Part shown: piece by piece, positions 19,511 through 27,742 of the stretch
Layout of the letters: each line of letters opens with the position of its first letter
Position numbering within the stretch: position 1 is the stretch's first letter
Assembly: GCF_014648135.1 (NCBI RefSeq)
Contig: NZ_BMQN01000004.1
Location: forward strand, 124,001 to 188,000
Length of the DNA: 64,000 nucleotides
Reading direction: 5' to 3'
From: Deinococcus sedimenti
Lineage (GTDB): Bacteria; Deinococcota; Deinococci; Deinococcales; Deinococcaceae
Notes under the pieces: model-generated
The model's database searches: none
Seen by the model: only the letters and a program-made list of their open reading frames with translations
What the model was told of the DNA's origin: nothing
Position numbers and translations under genes: made by a program

Positions 19511-20074
19511 TCAGGCAGGAGCGGGCAGGTCGTCCAGCAGTCCGGCGGTCGTGACGACCGTGGCGAACTCGCCGTGCAGGCTTGCGAGGTGCGCGGCGTG
19601 CAGCTGCGCCGCCGGGTGGTGGGTGCCGTCTGGGCCGACCCGGTCAAAGGTGCCGGTGGCGTCCCCGACCAGCTGCACGCGGTAGCCGAGGTTCCCGGCC
19701 ATGCGGGTGGTCGTGGACACGCAGTGGTCGGTGGTCAGGCCCGCGATCACGAGGTCCTGCACCCGCAGCGCCTGCAATCGTGCGTGCAGGTCGGTGCCGA
19801 TGAACGCGCTGTTCACGTGCTTCTGCACGGTCGCCTCGCCGGGTCGAGGGGCGGTGGCGGGCATGAAGTCCACGCCGGTCTGCCCAGGCCGCAGGGGCGA
19901 ATTCGCGTCCTGCGAGACGTGCTGCACGTGAATCACGGGCCAGCCCCGGTCGCGCCACGCGCCGAGCAGCCGCGCGGCGTTCGCCTCCGCGTGCGGGTTG
20001 TTGCGCGGGCCCCAGCGGGGATCGGTGAACCCCTGTTGCAGGTCGATGAGCAGCAGCGTGGGCGGGGTGGACAT
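19511..20074 (-). CDS. Isochorismatase-family cysteine hydrolase
   Basis: 187-aa cytosolic hydrolase of the isochorismatase/nicotinamidase fold. The Asp-Lys-Cys triad is visible as Asp11 (LLLIDLQQGF), Lys85 (VQKHVNSAF) and Cys118 (TTDHCVSTTTRMA), with the cis-peptide-type segment LVIAGLTT before the Cys. Family members hydrolyse amides or vinyl ethers; the substrate cannot be told from sequence. ATG 20074 has GGAGG before it. A longer frame to 20239 would run through the neighbouring gene and is rejected. It is downstream of a 64-aa gene and probably of arsR, so it may be part of their operon. Confidence 0.88.
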   Translation of the reverse strand: MSTPPTLLLIDLQQGFTDPRWGPRNNPHAEANAARLLGAWRDRGWPVIHVQHVSQDANSPLRPGQTGVDFMPATAPRPGEATVQKHVNSAFIGTDLHARLQALRVQDLVIAGLTTDHCVSTTTRMAGNLGYRVQLVGDATGTFDRVGPDGTHHPAAQLHAAHLASLHGEFATVVTTAGLLDDLPAPA

Positions 20075-20093
20075 GGGGTTCCTCCGGTGGACT

Positions 20094-20288
20094 TCAGCAG
20101 CAGGCGGGCGCGGCGGGCCGGTCGAGCTGATCGGCGAGGCGGCGCAGGCGGGCGGCCAGCGTGGCGCGCAGCGCGGTGCGGTGCGGCTGGGTGGCGCGCA
20201 GCTGCCGTTCCAGGGCCAGCTGTTCGCGGACCTGTTCATACTGGGCGGTGCGGGTGTCGACGACTTCTTTCAGGTGCAGGTCGTGCAT
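20094..20288 (-). CDS. Small hypothetical protein, helical, Cys-Cys tail
   Basis: 64 aa starting MHDLHLKEVVDTRTAQYEQV, with an Arg/Leu/Gln-rich helical body that could form a short coiled coil, and ending PACC. The start is set by GGAGG spaced seven bases before ATG 20288; an upstream extension would read through repeat A2. It lies 19 bp before the hydrolase gene on the same strand, so co-transcription is likely. No family recognised. The vicinal cysteines might bind metal or form disulfides, which is speculation. Confidence 0.65.
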   Translation of the reverse strand: MHDLHLKEVVDTRTAQYEQVREQLALERQLRATQPHRTALRATLAARLRRLADQLDRPAAPACC

Positions 20289-20310
20289 GTGGTCCTCCAA
20301 AGGGTGAGAG

Positions 20311-20461
20311 GGACTCCGATGGAATGGTTTATGAAGCCGTTCAATCCGAGCGGATGCGACTCGTAGAGCTGCGCAGCAGAGGGGGAGAAAAACGGTTTCC
20401 GGGCGTGGAGTGGACGGATCGGTGGTGTTCCGATCTGTTCGGGAAACAGACGGAATCCGTG
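20311..20461 (+). repeat. Family-A structured repeat, copy A2
   Basis: About 151 bp, the most diverged copy. It keeps TTTCCGGGCGTGGAGTGGACG and GAAACAGACGGAATCCGT, but its two hairpins have changed on both sides: GAATGG/CCGTTC in hairpin 1, and ACGGATCGG/CCGATCTGT in hairpin 2 where copies A1 and A3 have CAACCCGG/CCGGGTTG-type arms. It sits between arsR and the 64-aa gene, so it would be transcribed within that unit. Confidence 0.8.
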
Positions 20462-20515
20462 TGAGAGAGGCCTGCTGCGCGCTGGGTGGCGGGCAGATCA
20501 TGGGAGTGGGGCGCT

Positions 20516-20854
20516 TCAGTCGTCTTTGCAGGGCTGGGCGAGCGGTTCGAAGAAGGTGGTCAGGTCGCGGAATCCGTCGGGGTTCAGGCTGTAGTAGACC
20601 TTGGTGCCCTTCTTCTCGGAGGTGACCAGTCCGGCTTCAAGCAGCACTTTCATGTGGTGGCTGATGGTGGGCTGGGTCAGGCCGAGGGTGGCGGAGATGC
20701 TGACGGGTGCGGGGTGCTCGCCGCTGTCGCGTGCCTGTTCGTTCTTCTGGCTGGCTTCTCCGATGAGCTGCACGATCCTGAGCCGGGTGGGGTCCCCGAG
20801 GGCGCGCAGGCGGGTGAGGAGCAGGTCGAACGGACTGACATCAGGCACATCCAT
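20516..20854 (-). CDS. ArsR-family winged-helix repressor
   Basis: 112 aa. Winged-helix DNA-binding protein: RLRALGDPTRLRIVQLIGE, recognition helix TQPTISHHMKVLLEAGLV, wing SEKKGTKVYYSLNPDG. An Asn/Gln/Ser/His-rich insert (about residues 38-57) lies between the second and third helices. None of the usual metal motifs, such as CVC in helix 3, is visible, so the inducer is unknown. I chose ATG 20854 (MDVPDVSPF). An upstream in-frame ATG at 20896 would encode a tail out of operator DNA. It heads the presumed arsR-64aa-hydrolase unit. Confidence 0.85.
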   Translation of the reverse strand: MDVPDVSPFDLLLTRLRALGDPTRLRIVQLIGEASQKNEQARDSGEHPAPVSISATLGLTQPTISHHMKVLLEAGLVTSEKKGTKVYYSLNPDGFRDLTTFFEPLAQPCKDD

Positions 20855-20868
20855 AGATTGCCATCTAT
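20853..20868. promoter_or_regulatory. Palindromic operator at the arsR start
   Basis: Perfect inverted repeat ATAGAT-TGCC-ATCTAT overlapping the arsR ATG. A further AGATGGC half-like sequence occurs upstream (20893-20899, complement), as does TTGACA (20877-20882, complement), which could be the -35. Likely autoregulation, by analogy with ArsR/SmtB sites. Confidence 0.6.
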
Positions 20869-21029
20869 ATAGGCGGCTGTCAATATCGACCGCCATCTAA
20901 GTCATCTGGACGATGCGACCTCCCCCAGGTCTAGTCCACCACCAGGCCCGGCGGCCGCGTCCGGCACAACCCACCGCAGGTCCCGGTGAGACCGCACCGT
21001 GTCCTCGGCCAATCTCACAGCAGAATTCA

Positions 21030-21150
21030 GGAGTCTTGAAGGGCACTTCAATACTCCTCAACGAGCGGGGCGAGCACCTGACACCACCAGCGGTTGGAAG
21101 TGGAATTGAAGGGCGTGGTGTTGGCCCTTCAATGGAACTGGAAACCGCTG
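21030..21150 (+). repeat. Family-B structured repeat, copy B2
   Basis: About 121 bp. Hairpin 1 is TTGAAG/CTTCAA extended by GGAGT/ACTCC; then GAGCGGGGCGAGC, an AGCGGTT...AACCGCT outer pair, and the perfect hairpin TTGAAGGGC/GCCCTTCAA. It is an inverted copy of 4210-4334. The rest of the region 20900-21215 between the divergent-looking arsR promoter and the GGDEF gene end contains nothing else I can identify. Confidence 0.7.
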
Positions 21151-21215
21151 TCAGACGAGCGGCGCAGCAGAGCACCCTCCCAGAACTGCGCAGGGGGTGG
21201 ACCGGGCAGCAGCCT

Positions 21216-22670
21216 TCAGCTGCGCTGCTCCCGCTGGTACTTCACGCGGTAGCGGGCGCGGCTGGCGGCCTCCACCAGATCCACCGGCGTCTCGATCTCG
21301 CTCCCCGTGCGGGCCGCGCCGACACTGGCGCGCAGGGGCAGGTCGCGGTACGTCAGGCGGTCCAGGGACTCCTGCACGCGCTGCGCGATCTCCGCGATGT
21401 CCTGCGCGCTCGCCTGATCCAGCAGCACCGCGAACTCGTCCGGCCCCCAGCGGAAGAACAGGTCCCCGCGCCGCTTCTGCCGCATGATGCGGCCCGACAG
21501 GTCCCGGAGCAGTTCATCCCCGGCGTGCGCTCCGTACAGTTCGTTCACCTTACGGAAGCCACTCAGGTCCACCAGCAGCAGGCCCAGCGGCCGCGCCGCC
21601 CGGCTGGCCCAGCGCTGCTCCAGGGCCCGCGTGAACGCCACGCGGTTCCCGAACCCGGTCAGGGGGTCACGCAGGGTCAGGGTCCGCAGGTTCCACCAGC
21701 GTTCCAGCGCCACCAGGGCCGTCCCGATGATCGCTGCGAACGACAGGGTCACGCCGGGCAGCAGTACGCTCAGCAGCCACAGCGGCCCGGCGGCCAGCAG
21801 CGCCAGGAACGCCAGCCCGAACCCCCACAGGCCGCGGGTCAGGACTGCCGTGACGGCCAGCGCCGCCGCGAGCAGCGCGACCAGCCAAGCGGGCAGTGTC
21901 CGGAACGGGGGGCTGAGCAGGCTGGACACGGCGCGCACCTGCATCTCCGGCGCGGCGACCGTCTGCCCCGTGAGGTCCCGTACAGCCGTCTGGCCTGCCC
22001 GGCTGTCGGTCCGGCCGATCACCACGATGCGGCCCTGCACGTCGGCATACCGGACGTTGCCGCGCACGACGTCCCGGAACGGAATGACCGGCAGCCGGTC
22101 CCGGTCCGGCGAGGTGGACCGCAGCACCTGGGGGCGGTCGCTCAGCGGCACGGGCCGTCCGGCGGCGACGGCCAGCTGCCGCGCGAAACTGGGTCGCAGC
22201 GTACCGGCCGCGTCCGGGTAGGCGGTCTGGAAGGTCCGCACGATGCCGTCGGTACTGACGTTCAGGGCGCTGACGCCACTGGGTTCGCGGCCGCCGGGTG
22301 CGGCGCTGCCGGGGTCGGTGCCCAGCACCACGTTCGACCCGCTGAACGCCTCGCGCAGCCGCACGTCGTTCTGCGCCGGGTCGTTCAGCAGGACGTCCAC
22401 CCCGACGGCCGCCGCGCCTGCCTGCTCCAGGGTGTCCAGCGCCTGCCGGTACAGGTCCCGCGGCCAGCTGGCCAGGGGACCGTAGTCACGCAGGGACGCG
22501 TCGTCAATGCCGACCAACACCACCCGGTGTTCGGGCGGGGCGGGCAGGGCGCGGTTCAGTGCGTCCTGCAACCGGGGGTTGTCCGGCATGGCCAGGGCCA
22601 GCAGCGCGGCCAGGATCGCCGCGACGGGGGCGGTGATCGCGGCCAGCGAGCGTTCAGCAGAGCGTGGCAT
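21216..22670 (-). CDS. CHASE2-GGDEF membrane protein (putative diguanylate cyclase)
   Basis: 484 aa. One N-terminal helix, an extracytoplasmic CHASE2 sensor region (about residues 45-250, HRVVLVGIDDASLRDYGPLA), three membrane helices (about 260-330), then a GGDEF domain (about 345-480, DPLTGFGNRVAFTRAL). The active loop reads RWGPDEF, so the second Gly is replaced by Pro. The metal-binding acidic pair is kept and the inhibitory site RxxD (RRGD, five residues before) is intact. It would make c-di-GMP if the Pro is tolerated; otherwise it could act as a c-di-GMP receptor. No clear SD or -10 was found for ATG 22670. Confidence 0.85.
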   Translation of the reverse strand: MPRSAERSLAAITAPVAAILAALLALAMPDNPRLQDALNRALPAPPEHRVVLVGIDDASLRDYGPLASWPRDLYRQALDTLEQAGAAAVGVDVLLNDPAQNDVRLREAFSGSNVVLGTDPGSAAPGGREPSGVSALNVSTDGIVRTFQTAYPDAAGTLRPSFARQLAVAAGRPVPLSDRPQVLRSTSPDRDRLPVIPFRDVVRGNVRYADVQGRIVVIGRTDSRAGQTAVRDLTGQTVAAPEMQVRAVSSLLSPPFRTLPAWLVALLAAALAVTAVLTRGLWGFGLAFLALLAAGPLWLLSVLLPGVTLSFAAIIGTALVALERWWNLRTLTLRDPLTGFGNRVAFTRALEQRWASRAARPLGLLLVDLSGFRKVNELYGAHAGDELLRDLSGRIMRQKRRGDLFFRWGPDEFAVLLDQASAQDIAEIAQRVQESLDRLTYRDLPLRASVGAARTGSEIETPVDLVEAASRARYRVKYQREQRS

Positions 22671-22838
22671 CTCGACCGGGTGCGGGCCAGTGCGGGCACG
22701 GGCGGCACCGTCCCGTCTGGCCGGGAGAAGGGGAGGCTGCGCGCCGCGTCATCCCCTTCAGTGTAAGAGAGAAATCTGACAGTTTCCCTCAGCCTGCACG
22801 TCCCGCGTGTGTTCACGCCGCGCCCTATACTGCGGGGC

Positions 22839-24731
22839 GTGCTTGTTGCCGCCGTGGACGCCAGTAAGGAATATGGACCGCTGACCGTCCTGCAGGACGT
22901 GACCTTCGCCGTGCAGCCCGGCGACCGGGTGGGCCTCGTGGGGCGCAACGGGGCGGGGAAGAGCACGCTGCTGAAACTCCTGACCGGGCAGCTGCTGCCG
23001 GACGGGGGCGTCGTGAAGCGCGCGCCGGGCGTGCGGGTGCGTTCCCTGCAGCAGGACCCGGTGTTCCCGCCGGGCGCGACGGTGGACAGCGTGCTGGACG
23101 CCGCATTCCACGACCTGGATCAGCTGGAGGCGGAACTGAGCGAGGCGGCCGACGCCATGAGCAGCGGCACGCCCGAGAGCATCCTGCACCACGAGGCCGT
23201 GCTGGAGCACTACCAGCGCCGCGGGGGTTTCGAGCGGCGCAGCCGCAAGGACGCCGTGACGCTGGCGTTCGGCTTCCGGGGCCGCGAGGCCGATCTGGCG
23301 GCCAGCCTCAGCGGCGGCGAGCGCACGCGGCTGGGGCTGGCCGCGCTGCTCGTGGAGAACCCGGACGTGCTGCTGCTGGACGAGCCGACCAACCACCTGG
23401 ACATCGTGATGGTCGAGTGGCTGGAAGGCTTCCTGGGCCGCTACCCCGGCGCGGTGCTGGTCATCAGCCACGACCGTGCGTTCCTGGACACCGTCACCCG
23501 CGAGACCGCGTACCTGCGCGGCGGGACCATGAAGGTGTACGCCGGGAACTACACGACGTTCCGCGAGACGCTGGCCGCCGAACTGGAACAGCAGGCGGCG
23601 CGCTTCGCGGTGGAAAGCCGCCAGATCGCGTCCCTGCAGGCCAGTGCGGACCGCATGAAGATCTGGGGTCTGGGCATGAGCAAGCTCGCCCGGCGGGCCA
23701 AGGCCATGCAGGCCCGCGTGGACCGCATGCAGGCCCGCGCCACCAATGCCCCGCCGCCCGAGCAGCGCACGACCCGCATCACCTTCCACGCGCCCGAGAG
23801 CGGCGAGGTCGTGCTGGACGCCCGGCACGTCACGCGCGTGCTGCCCGGCGGACGGCAGCTGTTCCGGGACGTGAACGTGCAGATCCGTCAGGGGGAACGC
23901 GTGGCGATCATCGGCCGCAACGGCGCGGGGAAGACCACCTTCCTGCGCACCCTGCTGGGCCTGGAACCCAGCGACGATCCGCGCGCCCGCATCCTGACCG
24001 GGGCGCGCGTCACCGTCGGGTACTACGATCAGGCGCTGCGCGGCGTGGAACCCAGCGAGACGCTGTACGACGTGGCCCGCGCGTACACCCAGAAGGACCC
24101 GGAAGCGCACGACCTGCTGGGCACGTTCATGTTCCCGTACGACCAGCACGACAAGCAGGCGCGCATCCTCTCGGGCGGCGAGCGGGCGCGGCTGGCGCTG
24201 CTGAAACTCGCGCAGGAGGACCACAACCTCCTGATCATGGACGAGCCCACCAACCACCTCGACATGGAGATGGTCGAGGCGCTGGAAGCCGCGCTGGACG
24301 ACTTCACGGGCACGCTGGTGATGGTCAGCCACGACCGCGCGTTCATCGAGGGCCTCGCGGACCGCATCTGGCTGATCGAGGACGGGCAGTTCTTCGAGTA
24401 CCCCGGCTGGGAGGACTACAAGGCCAAGCACCGCACGGCCGCCGAACTGGAGGCCGAGGCGCTGGCCGCCGCACCGAAGGTCAGCGCGAAACCCGCCGCG
24501 CCGAAGGGCAAGGGCCTGTGGCACCTCAAGCGCGAGGTGGAGGCCATCGAGGCCGATATCGCCCGCCTGGAGGGCGAACTGGAGGCCGCGCAGGCCGCAC
24601 TGGGCGCCGCCGCTGCCGACGCGGATTTCGTGGCGCTGGGGCAGGCCGCGCACGACCTGGAAGTGCAGCTGGAAGCGAAGATGGAAGCCTGGGGCGCCAA
24701 GCAGGCCGAGGTGGAGGCGAAGGGCGGCTGA
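22839..24731 (+). CDS. ABC-F family ATP-binding protein
   Basis: 630 aa, two ABC domains without membrane segments, the ABC-F plan of ribosome-associated translation factors. Walker A GRNGAGKST (about 35-43) and GRNGAGKTT; signatures LSGGERTRLGLA and LSGGERARLALL; Walker B LLLDEPTNHLD and LIMDEPTNHLD. An Arg/Met-rich interdomain arm (KLARRAKAMQARVDRMQAR) and a C-terminal coiled coil (EAIEADIARLEGELEAAQAA) are present, most like Uup-type members. Start GTG 22839 lies seven bases after TATACT (22826-22831), so the mRNA is probably leaderless. Confidence 0.92.
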   Translation: MLVAAVDASKEYGPLTVLQDVTFAVQPGDRVGLVGRNGAGKSTLLKLLTGQLLPDGGVVKRAPGVRVRSLQQDPVFPPGATVDSVLDAAFHDLDQLEAELSEAADAMSSGTPESILHHEAVLEHYQRRGGFERRSRKDAVTLAFGFRGREADLAASLSGGERTRLGLAALLVENPDVLLLDEPTNHLDIVMVEWLEGFLGRYPGAVLVISHDRAFLDTVTRETAYLRGGTMKVYAGNYTTFRETLAAELEQQAARFAVESRQIASLQASADRMKIWGLGMSKLARRAKAMQARVDRMQARATNAPPPEQRTTRITFHAPESGEVVLDARHVTRVLPGGRQLFRDVNVQIRQGERVAIIGRNGAGKTTFLRTLLGLEPSDDPRARILTGARVTVGYYDQALRGVEPSETLYDVARAYTQKDPEAHDLLGTFMFPYDQHDKQARILSGGERARLALLKLAQEDHNLLIMDEPTNHLDMEMVEALEAALDDFTGTLVMVSHDRAFIEGLADRIWLIEDGQFFEYPGWEDYKAKHRTAAELEAEALAAAPKVSAKPAAPKGKGLWHLKREVEAIEADIARLEGELEAAQAALGAAAADADFVALGQAAHDLEVQLEAKMEAWGAKQAEVEAKGG

Positions 24732-24824
24732 CCCCGGGCGCCTGATGGCGGAGTCCCACTGTTCTGGACAGCGGGTCATGCGTCTCACGTCCCCCGCCCT
24801 ATCCTGAGTCCGGAAGTCAGGATT

Positions 24825-25331
24825 ATGACCAGCCCCCACCTCACCCCCCACGCGCCCGACGCCACCCCCGACGCCGGGACCGCCGCGCTGACCTGGGCCG
24901 CCGAGGCCTACCTGGCGCACACCCACCCCCGCGCCCCGCTGCGCCTGGAACGCGTCACCCTGAGCGGCGTCACGTACACCTGCGCGCCCGACCCCGCCGC
25001 GCTGCGCCTGAACCGCGCGCTGGCCGAGGACGTCGTCATGGTCGCCCTGGCCGCCCGCGAGGCCGCCACCCTGACCGGCACGCCCGCCCCCACCACCGGA
25101 CGCGACGCGCGCATGCTGCTGGACTGCGCCCTGACCGACCCCGACGAACGCGAGACCCTCGACGCGTACCTGAGCGTCCTGCAGGGCCGCGCCCGATCCA
25201 GACTGCGCCGCGCCTGGAGCGAGGTGCAGGTCATCGCCGCCGGACTGCGTGAACACGGCGAACTGGACGCCGCGCAGGTCGCGTGGCGCGTCGCCTGCGC
25301 CCAGGGCATCCGCGCCACCCTGCTCAACTGA
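24825..25331 (+). CDS. Hypothetical protein, alpha-helical
   Basis: 168 aa, no family recognised. Pro/Thr/Ala-rich N-terminus (1-20), a predicted mixed segment with a single YTC around residue 50, then Ala/Arg/Leu-rich helices to the end (LRRAWSEVQVIAAGLREHGE). No signal peptide or membrane segment. TATCCT at 24800-24805 could be the -10, with CAGGA near the ATG as a weak SD. Codon use (third-position GC bias) is like its neighbours. It is followed by a terminator hairpin, so it is a single-gene unit. Confidence 0.7.
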   Translation: MTSPHLTPHAPDATPDAGTAALTWAAEAYLAHTHPRAPLRLERVTLSGVTYTCAPDPAALRLNRALAEDVVMVALAAREAATLTGTPAPTTGRDARMLLDCALTDPDERETLDAYLSVLQGRARSRLRRAWSEVQVIAAGLREHGELDAAQVAWRVACAQGIRATLLN

Positions 25332-25423
25332 GTGAGGGACGGCTGAGGATCGTCACTCCAGGTGCCGCTTCCTGTGCGGGACTGAACCACGATCAGCACA
25401 GCCTCTGCGCCCTGATACCGCGC

Positions 25424-25450
25424 AACCGGAGCGGCGCACTCCGGTTTTAA
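25424..25450 (+). terminator. Intrinsic terminator
   Basis: 8-bp stem AACCGGAG/CTCCGGTT with a 7-nt loop followed by TTAA. It lies 90 bp after the helical hypothetical gene. Confidence 0.65.
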
Positions 25451-25527
25451 AGCTTCCCTTCACCTTGCAGCGCGTCTCACGGTCCCCCCGGACTGCAGCG
25501 CGCACGCTGGGCGGCACGGAGGCCCAC

Positions 25528-25710
25528 ATGAACGACGACAAGAGCATGGTCAGCCGCTGCGACGCCACCACCTGCCGCTTCAACGACGACCACAACTGCA
25601 CCGCCGGGCAGGTCGAGATCAGCATGAGCGGCCAGACCGCCCAGTGCATGACCTTCATCCCCGCCGAGGGCATGAGCGACACCCAGAGCGTCCGCGCCGA
25701 CCACCACTGA
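25528..25710 (+). CDS. DUF1540 domain protein
   Basis: 60 aa, the size of a single DUF1540 domain. Four cysteines in the family pattern: Cys11, Cys16, Cys24 and Cys40 (RCDATTCRFNDDHNCTAG then TAQCMTF), presumably a small metal-binding knuckle. Function in the family is unknown; in firmicutes such proteins are sporulation-linked, which does not apply here. ATG 25528 has GGAGG at 25518-25522. An upstream in-frame extension to 25465 looks non-coding. Confidence 0.85.
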   Translation: MNDDKSMVSRCDATTCRFNDDHNCTAGQVEISMSGQTAQCMTFIPAEGMSDTQSVRADHH

Positions 25711-25723
25711 ACACCCACGAGCA

Positions 25724-25751
25724 GGGGCCGCCTTCAACTGGAGGCGGCCCT
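25724..25751. terminator. Bidirectional terminator between DUF1540 gene and uridine-kinase-like gene
   Basis: Stem GGGCCGCC/GGCGGCCC with a ~10-nt loop region, then TGACTGTATTT. Located between two convergent genes. Confidence 0.65.
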
Positions 25752-25759
25752 GACTGTAT

Positions 25760-26404
25760 TTACCGGACCGTGACGACCCTGGGGGCATTCAGGTCGGTGT
25801 AGTCCAGCACGACGCCCGCCCGCGCTTCGGGGTCCGCCTCGCGGAAGTACAGTTCGTTGCCTGCCACGTAGCGGCGGTTGCTGTCCGCCGCCGGGTCGGG
25901 CGAGCCGTAGCCCGGCCCGCGCGCCGCGCCACGCGGCACCGACACCGCGAACGGCACGCGCAGGAACACCGAGTCGTGCCACCAGTCGCGCAGGTCCGGG
26001 CGGTGCAGGAACAGCCCGTCCACGATCAGGAGACTGCCTGGCTCGGCCAACAGTGCAGGGCCGGGCACGGGTTCGTCGCGGGTCACGTCGAACACCTGCG
26101 GGCGATAGCGCAGGGTCCCGCCGGGCGACAGGGGAGAGAGCACCTCGCGCACCAGCGCCGCCAGGTCGTACGAGTCGCGGTAGAACCCCTCCGGCGACGT
26201 GCGCCCCCGCGCGTACCGGGCCGCGCGGGGCTGGTGAAAGCCGTCCATGCTCACGCGGATGACGGGCCGCCCCAGCGCCCGCACCCGCCCGGCCAGTTCG
26301 TCGGCCAGGGTGGTTTTGCCCGCCCCGTCCACGCCGTCCACCGCGACCCGCACGACCGGGTGCGCTGGGAGGGCCGCCCAGCGAGCCGCGAGCCACGCCA
26401 ACAC
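25760..26404 (-). CDS. Uridine kinase-like P-loop NTPase
   Basis: 214 aa. Walker A GVDGAGKTTLADEL near residue 24, a Walker B-like LLIVDGLFLHRPDL, and the SMDGFHQPR segment (where uridine/pantothenate kinases bind substrate) place it in the uridine kinase-like family. The C-terminus has a YVAGNELYFREADP segment found in bacterial members of unknown substrate. The start may be GTG 26404 or the following TTG 26401, which is better spaced from GGAGG. It is 29 bp downstream of telA on the same strand, so probably in its operon. Confidence 0.82.
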   Translation of the reverse strand: MLAWLAARWAALPAHPVVRVAVDGVDGAGKTTLADELAGRVRALGRPVIRVSMDGFHQPRAARYARGRTSPEGFYRDSYDLAALVREVLSPLSPGGTLRYRPQVFDVTRDEPVPGPALLAEPGSLLIVDGLFLHRPDLRDWWHDSVFLRVPFAVSVPRGAARGPGYGSPDPAADSNRRYVAGNELYFREADPEARAGVVLDYTDLNAPRVVTVR

Positions 26405-26433
26405 CCCCTCCCGGTCCGGTCCCTGCGGCGCGT

Positions 26434-27654
26434 TCAGAGTTTCAGGTCGCCTTTCTCGGTGACGTTCAGGCCCTGCGCGACTTCACGCGCGGCGTTCTGG
26501 CGTTCACGGTCCAGGTACGTCTGCGCCTGCGCGACCTCCTTGTCCAGCACGGTCATCGTCTCGCGGAAGCGGTCCAGCGCCTGCGTGCGGTAGGCGCTGA
26601 TGGCGTCCAGCGCGCCGTACACGTCCCGGAACGCCGCCTGGATGATCTGCGGGTCCACGGTGGCGCTGCCCGCCTGCCGCTGGATCTCGGTGCTCTGCTG
26701 CTTCAGGAGTTGCGCGGTCGAGCCGATCATGCGCCCCGTCGTGTCGTTCAGTGCCGTGACCTGCCCCAGTACCGCCTGCTGCGTCCCGAGCGCCTGCGAG
26801 ACCATCAGCGCGGTCTTCAGGGCGCTGACGGTGGTGGTCGTGGCGCGGTCCACGCCCTTGATGAGCTCCATGTTGTTGCGCCGCACGAGATCCAGCGCGA
26901 GGTACCCCTGGATGCTCACGGCCAGCTGAGTCAGGAGGTCCGTGACGCGCTGCCGCACGGCGAACAGCAGTTCCTCGCTGACCATGCGGGCCTTCTCTGG
27001 GTCGGTGACCTGCAACTCGGTCAGGCGGCGGGTCAGGGCCTCGTCCACGGCCTTGCCGACGTGCGCGTACTGCCGGAGTTTCTGCATGGTGTCCCACAGG
27101 TGGACCTTCTCGGTCTCGATGGTGGCGTTGTCGCGCCGCAGTTCGTCCTGCCCGCGGTACAGCGCCTCCAGGATGCCGTTCAGGTGCGACTGCGCGCTCT
27201 GGTAGCGGTCGAGGTGGTTCTGCACCTTCTTCCCGCCGGGCAGCTTCCCGAACAGGCGGCGGGGGGTGGGCGCGCGGCTGGGGTCGAGGTCCTCGACGGT
27301 GCGGCGCAGGTCGGTCAGGCCGCGCAGGATGTCGCTGCCCTCCGCGAGCGCCCCGGCCCGCGTGGCGCGCAGCGGGCGGTCCAGCATGCGGTTGCTGCTC
27401 TGCGCGGCGGCGCGCTGCTCGGGCAGGCCCAGTTCATGCACGGCGTCCAGTTTGCGTTTGAACTCCGGGCTGTGCGCGCCCGCACTCAGGACGTCCTGCG
27501 CAAACGCCTGCGCCATGGTTTCCAGCCGCGCGCGGTCCTCGGGGGACAGCGGCACCATCTCGGGCGCCTGCCCCGCCTGCACGCTCGGAACGGCCTCCGG
27601 GGCTTTCAGCATCGAATCGGGCGGCGTCAGCGGTCCGGGGGTTCCATCACTCAT
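26434..27654 (-). CDS. TelA-family (toxic anion resistance) protein
   Basis: 406 aa from ATG 27654. Long, Ala/Gln/Leu-rich helical protein of the TelA/KlaA family: RRLFGKLPGGKKVQNHLDRYQSA-type core split as LFGKLPGGKKVQ and HLDRYQSAQSHLN, then LVRRNNMELIKGVDRATTTT and VSALKTALMVSQAL, all typical. Some members contribute to tellurite or membrane-stress tolerance; no TerD-type genes are nearby. An in-frame ATG at 27663 is an alternative start. It lies divergent from a GNAT gene across 88 bp. Confidence 0.88.
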   Translation of the reverse strand: MSDGTPGPLTPPDSMLKAPEAVPSVQAGQAPEMVPLSPEDRARLETMAQAFAQDVLSAGAHSPEFKRKLDAVHELGLPEQRAAAQSSNRMLDRPLRATRAGALAEGSDILRGLTDLRRTVEDLDPSRAPTPRRLFGKLPGGKKVQNHLDRYQSAQSHLNGILEALYRGQDELRRDNATIETEKVHLWDTMQKLRQYAHVGKAVDEALTRRLTELQVTDPEKARMVSEELLFAVRQRVTDLLTQLAVSIQGYLALDLVRRNNMELIKGVDRATTTTVSALKTALMVSQALGTQQAVLGQVTALNDTTGRMIGSTAQLLKQQSTEIQRQAGSATVDPQIIQAAFRDVYGALDAISAYRTQALDRFRETMTVLDKEVAQAQTYLDRERQNAAREVAQGLNVTEKGDLKL

Positions 27655-27742
27655 GCCCCCCATTACGCGCCGGTGGCGGGCCGGGTTGCATCCGGCAAAA
27701 GGCGCATCCCACGGATCAGGGCGGGCCGCTACGCTGGGACCG

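Noticed and set aside
22758..25256. 832-codon minus-strand frame
   Set aside because: Antisense to the ABC-F gene, whose Walker and signature motifs fix the real strand.
27266..27742. N-terminal extension of the GNAT gene at 27743
   Set aside because: Would be antisense to telA; ATG 27743 with TACGCT eight bases upstream explains the start.
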